A DNA stretch of 57,195 bases, taken from assembly GCA_003543245.1 (NCBI GenBank), contig DPJB01000042.1, positions 10,536-67,730 on the forward strand, in the 5' to 3' direction. This document shows positions 54,111 to 57,195 of the stretch, in pieces. The notes beneath the pieces are model-generated. The model was given only the letters and a program-made list of their open reading frames with translations, was not told the origin of the DNA and did not search any database. Source of the stretch: Moraxellaceae bacterium (lineage in GTDB: Bacteria > Pseudomonadota > Gammaproteobacteria > Pseudomonadales > Moraxellaceae). Numbering within the stretch: position 1 is the first letter of the stretch; every line of letters begins with the position of its first letter. Both the position numbers and the translations under genes were made by a program.

Positions 54111-55220
54111 TCAGCCGCGCCGCACAACATTGATGATGCGGTCAATGTCCTGATCGTCTAGCGCAGGATAGATCGGCAGGCAGAGCACCTTATCGGCAAT
54201 CCTGTTGGCCACAGGCAGGTTGTTGCGCTGCGCCGACGTCATGCCGCTGTACATGGGAAAGTTGCTGATCAGCGGATAAAAATACCGGCGACCAAAAATG
54301 TTGTTGTCCTTTAGCCGCTGGTACAGCGCATCGCGGTCCAGTGGGTAGGCGGCCTCGACCAGCAAGGGAAAGTAGGAGTAATTGGCAACGGTCTGCCCTG
54401 CCTCTTCCACCAAATGAATTCCCTTGATGCCGGCAAGACCGGCACGGTAACGCGCATCAATCTCGGCACGGCGCGCCAGGGCTTGATCAATATGCTTTAG
54501 CTGCAACAGGCCGAAGGCGGCGTTGATCTCGCTCATCTTGCCGTTAATGCCGGGGGCAATCACGGTGACTTCGTCCACAAAACCAAAGTTCTTCAGCTGG
54601 TTGATGCGCTGCTTGGTCTTGGCATCGGGGCACACAATGGCACCGCCCTCAAAGGTATTGAACACCTTGGTGGCGTGAAAGCTGAGCACGCTCAGGTCGC
54701 CATGACGCAGCAGGCTACCACCTGCATCCTTCACACCAAAGGCATGGGCGGCGTCGTAAATCACGCGCAGGTTGTAGGTGTCGGCAATTTTCTGGATAGC
54801 GTCCACATCGCACGGATGTCCATAGCAATGCACGGGCATGATGGCGGTGGTTTGCGGTGTGATGGCGGCCTCGATACGGGCCGGGTCCATGTTAAGCGTG
54901 ACCGGGTCTATATCCACAAACACGGGCTTGATGCCGTTCCACAACAATGAATGCGCTGTGGCCACAAACGAGTACGGGGTGGTGATCACTTCGCCGGTCA
55001 CGCGCAGGGACTGCAAGGCAGTGAGCAGCGCAATGGTGCCGTTGTTGAACAGGGCAATATGCTCAACCCCAAGATAATCACACAACGCCTGCTCCAGCTG
55101 CTGGTGCATGGGGCCGCCATTAGTGAGCGTCTTGTTGGCCCATATCTGCTCCAGATACGGCAGAAACTCCTCCAGCGGAGGCAGGTAGGGCTGGGTGACG
55201 TAAACGGGCTTATCGCTCAT
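54111..55220 (-). CDS. VioA-like dTDP-4-amino-4,6-dideoxyglucose transaminase
   Basis: This 369-residue PLP aminotransferase of the DegT/DnrJ/EryC1 family has ALFNNGTIALLTALQ, the cofactor aspartate in IYDAAHAFG and the aldimine lysine K185 in SFHATKVFNTFEGG, a signature shared by VioA/DesV-type enzymes acting on dTDP-4-keto-6-deoxyglucose. RmlA and RmlB, which make that substrate, are in the same locus. The likely product is dTDP-Qui4N (viosamine). Its start overlaps the CysQ-CysC stop by 4 bp. Confidence 0.87.
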   Translation of the reverse strand: MSDKPVYVTQPYLPPLEEFLPYLEQIWANKTLTNGGPMHQQLEQALCDYLGVEHIALFNNGTIALLTALQSLRVTGEVITTPYSFVATAHSLLWNGIKPVFVDIDPVTLNMDPARIEAAITPQTTAIMPVHCYGHPCDVDAIQKIADTYNLRVIYDAAHAFGVKDAGGSLLRHGDLSVLSFHATKVFNTFEGGAIVCPDAKTKQRINQLKNFGFVDEVTVIAPGINGKMSEINAAFGLLQLKHIDQALARRAEIDARYRAGLAGIKGIHLVEEAGQTVANYSYFPLLVEAAYPLDRDALYQRLKDNNIFGRRYFYPLISNFPMYSGMTSAQRNNLPVANRIADKVLCLPIYPALDDQDIDRIINVVRRG

Positions 55221-56662
55221 GCCAATTCCTTGATGCGGGCAGACAGGCTGGGCAGGATGCGTTCAATGCACTGGCTGACGGTGTCTTGATGCGTATGCAG
55301 CACAAACTCGGGATGCTCGGGCGCCTCGTAGGGCGAATCGATACCGGTAAAGTCCTTGATCTTGCCTTCGCGTGCCTTGAGATAGAGGCCTTTTGGATCG
55401 CGGCGCTCGCATTCTTCAAGCGGTGTATCCACAAACACTTCGATGAATTCACCGGGGGCAAACATGGCGCGCACCTGATCGCGGTCGGCGCGGAACGGTG
55501 AAATGAAGGCGGTGACCACAATCAGTCCGCCATCCACCATCAGCTTGGCCACTTCGCCCACGCGGCGGATATTCTCCGCACGGTCGGCATCGCTCATGCC
55601 AAGGTCCTTGTTAAGACCATGACGCACGTTGTCGCCATCCAGCATGAAGGTATGGTGGCCGGCCTGGTACAGGGCCAGCTCCAGGGCATTGGCAATGGTG
55701 GACTTGCCAGAGCCGGACAACCCGGTAAACCAGATGCAGCACGGGTTCTGTTTAAGGCTGGCCATGCGCATGGCCTTGGTAACCTGGGTGTTGTGCCAGA
55801 CCACTTCGGCCTTGCTGTCGTTTTTGCGGTGCTCGTAAACAATACCGGTCTGGGCAGCGCGGTCGCCGGCCCATTGCGAATGCGGCATGGCGCACACCAT
55901 GAAATGCGGATTAAGCAGGGTGTCGGGGTTCTGGTTGTAGCGCAGTGGCTTGAGCCCGGGCCAGGTGAGCACCTGCCCGCCTGCAGCCTCGACCACGGCC
56001 TGCGCGGCGGCGGTATCCCATTCGCTGGTCAGCCCCAGGCGCGGGTACAAATCGGCCTTGCCTTCGGCGACGTAACACAGCTTGAGCGAGCTACCCACGG
56101 CAACCAGTTCGGCACCGGGCAGGTGCTGCATGAAGGCATCAAAATCTGCCGAGCCATGCGAGCGGCTGCCCACCACGCGCCATGGGCGCTCACCTTCGGG
56201 TGGTGCGCTGACGGTAATGGCCTGTACCTGATAATTACCCTGCCCCGTGCCCACTGCCTTGCTGGCGCCTTTGCCCTGCTCGCCCCACCAGGTGAGATCA
56301 AGCGCTGGCGCATGCACAATGCCCAGTACCGGCACGCCGGCATCAATCAGTGCAATGTTGACGGTGAACTCGCCGTTTTTCTTGATGAATTCCTTGGTGC
56401 CATCCAGCGGATCAACCAGCCAGTAACGCGTCCAGCCCATGCGGGCAGCCGTATCTGCCTGGGCAGACTCTTCCGACAGTACGGGGATGCCGGGCGTGAG
56501 TGCATTCAGGCCGGCCACAATGTGCTGATGCGCCTGCAGGTCTGCCTGCGTGAGTGGGCTGTTGTCACCCTTCTGCTCTACCGCAAAATCCTGCTGGTAC
56601 ACCTGCATGATGCGCTCGCCAGCCTGGCGTGCAATCGCGATTACTGCATGAACATCAATCAT
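55217..56662 (-). CDS. CysQ-CysC fusion: PAP phosphatase plus APS kinase
   Basis: This 481-residue two-domain protein joins opposite ends of PAPS metabolism. Residues 1-260 are a CysQ-type 3'(2'),5'-bisphosphate nucleotidase with the metal motif DPLDGT (84-89) and WDTAAAQ (215-221). Residues 295-478 are an adenylylsulfate kinase with P-loop GLSGSGKS (314-321), DGDNVRHGLNKDLG and the ISPF segment. The kinase makes the sulfate donor PAPS, and the phosphatase removes the inhibitory by-product PAP. It is the first gene after rfaH and the ops element and is followed closely by the aminotransferase and two sulfotransferases. No cysD/cysN is visible, so APS must come from elsewhere. Confidence 0.95.
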   Translation of the reverse strand: MIDVHAVIAIARQAGERIMQVYQQDFAVEQKGDNSPLTQADLQAHQHIVAGLNALTPGIPVLSEESAQADTAARMGWTRYWLVDPLDGTKEFIKKNGEFTVNIALIDAGVPVLGIVHAPALDLTWWGEQGKGASKAVGTGQGNYQVQAITVSAPPEGERPWRVVGSRSHGSADFDAFMQHLPGAELVAVGSSLKLCYVAEGKADLYPRLGLTSEWDTAAAQAVVEAAGGQVLTWPGLKPLRYNQNPDTLLNPHFMVCAMPHSQWAGDRAAQTGIVYEHRKNDSKAEVVWHNTQVTKAMRMASLKQNPCCIWFTGLSGSGKSTIANALELALYQAGHHTFMLDGDNVRHGLNKDLGMSDADRAENIRRVGEVAKLMVDGGLIVVTAFISPFRADRDQVRAMFAPGEFIEVFVDTPLEECERRDPKGLYLKAREGKIKDFTGIDSPYEAPEHPEFVLHTHQDTVSQCIERILPSLSARIKELA

Positions 56663-56733
56663 TGATCACTCACTGGAACGGACCTCATACGGCCTGTTCA
56701 TTCCGTCACACTAGGTTGTAATACTTGCCCGGA

Positions 56734-56745
56734 CACGCTACCGCC
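56734..56745 (-). promoter_or_regulatory. ops (JUMPstart) element
   Basis: The minus strand reads GGCGGTAGCGTG, an exact match to the ops element that pauses RNA polymerase and recruits RfaH, preceded by CCTGG as in longer JUMPstart sequences. It lies in the leader of the polysaccharide genes, 72 bp before the CysQ-CysC start and 78 bp after rfaH. RfaH loading here would suppress termination and aid translation over the long minus-strand operon. Confidence 0.9.
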
Positions 56746-56822
56746 CCAGGATTTGATCGTCATTTTCCCGAGAACGCCTTGATACAACTTGCTGCTACTC
56801 AGACCACACCGCTTGCCATGTG

Positions 56823-57195
56823 TCATGACAGCCGGTCGTGGCACGCTATTTTTTCGATTCTGCTCAACGGCACCACCAGTTGCTGCTCGCGGTGCATCAG
56901 ACTCAGCAGAATCACGACACGTTCGTCGCCATCAAAGGATTTGAAAATGGCCTCGATGGCGGCAAACGCGCCGTCCTTGATCATGACTTTGTCCCCGGGC
57001 AACAGGGGAGCAATGCGGGGCTGCTCGGCAACACGGTCGCGCAGGGCCAACACCACATCGTCTGGCACGGACTGCGGCTGCCCGCTAAAACCCACCATAC
57101 GGGCCACACCACGCGTGGACCGGATGGGGCTCCAGTTGTCGTTAACGCTATCCAGGCGAATGAACAGATAGCCGGGAAACAGTGCCTCGGACACC
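56823..57195 (-). CDS. rfaH: RfaH / NusG-type antiterminator, C-terminal part (cut by window edge)
   Basis: The visible 124 codons include EALFPGYLFIRLD and STRGVARMVGFSG of the NusG N-terminal domain, then a KOW-type end with PGDKVMIKDGAFAAIEAIF and RVVILLSLMHREQQLVVPLSRIEKI. LFPGYLFI, a TRGV segment and MHREQQLVVPL fit RfaH rather than housekeeping NusG, and an exact ops element lies 78 bp downstream. The true start lies beyond the window; the apparent start at 57194 is internal. Confidence 0.93.
   Translation of the reverse strand, partial: VSEALFPGYLFIRLDSVNDNWSPIRSTRGVARMVGFSGQPQSVPDDVVLALRDRVAEQPRIAPLLPGDKVMIKDGAFAAIEAIFKSFDGDERVVILLSLMHREQQLVVPLSRIEKIACHDRLS

Overview
The window looks like a GC-rich gammaproteobacterial chromosome. 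The housekeeping genes (argG, pyrC-rnt, grxD, argD-argF, glpK, rmlBDAC) and an RfaH/ops pair point that way; a marine or Alcanivorax-like genus is a guess that cannot be settled from the sequence. No rRNA, tRNA or CRISPR array was seen, and no intact insertion sequence.

Region 1 (1-19.6 kb) is core and metabolic. It starts with the 5' end of argG, a membrane diguanylate cyclase, and pyrC overlapping rnt. Next is a four-gene operon for an Anbu-type proteasome-like protease with its usual partners (circularly permuted ATP-grasp, alpha-E, transglutaminase-like). A divergent locus follows, with two Fur-box-like sites between a porin / FMN-binding protein / PepSY set on the minus strand and a di-haem peroxidase / porin pair on the plus strand. 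Then come grxD, argD-argF with an intrinsic terminator-like hairpin in the leader, a DsbA-like protein, an AbiTii-like protein, a small zinc-ribbon membrane protein, glpK and a VanZ-like protein.

Region 2 (19.6-57.2 kb) is one long minus-strand polysaccharide (O-antigen, capsule or exopolysaccharide) locus. It is read from rfaH at the right edge through an ops element (56734-56745) to galE. In transcription order: a CysQ-CysC fusion; a VioA-like aminotransferase; a WbqC-like protein; two sulfotransferases; two flippases; a TviB/WecC-type dehydrogenase; a scar holding a wecB remnant and a REP-like palindrome; a third flippase; a QueC-like PP-loop protein; a pyruvyl transferase; glycosyltransferases; an EpsG-type polymerase; an acyltransferase; a broken glycosyltransferase; a complete set for UDP-diacetylbacillosamine and its transfer to lipid (PglC/PglD/PglE/PglF-like); a fourth flippase; rmlB-D-C-A; and a galU-like / pgi / ugd-like / galE tail.

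Together these genes can supply dTDP-rhamnose, dTDP-Qui4N, diacetylbacillosamine and a UDP-HexNAc uronate, and decorate the glycan with pyruvate, acyl and probably sulfate groups. Most notable are the PAPS-making and PAP-degrading fusion placed with two sulfotransferases under RfaH/ops, an 11-G tract inside a glycosyltransferase, the disrupted glycosyltransferase, and two intact but active-site-degenerate enzymes (GalU-like, UGDH-like) in the tail operon.
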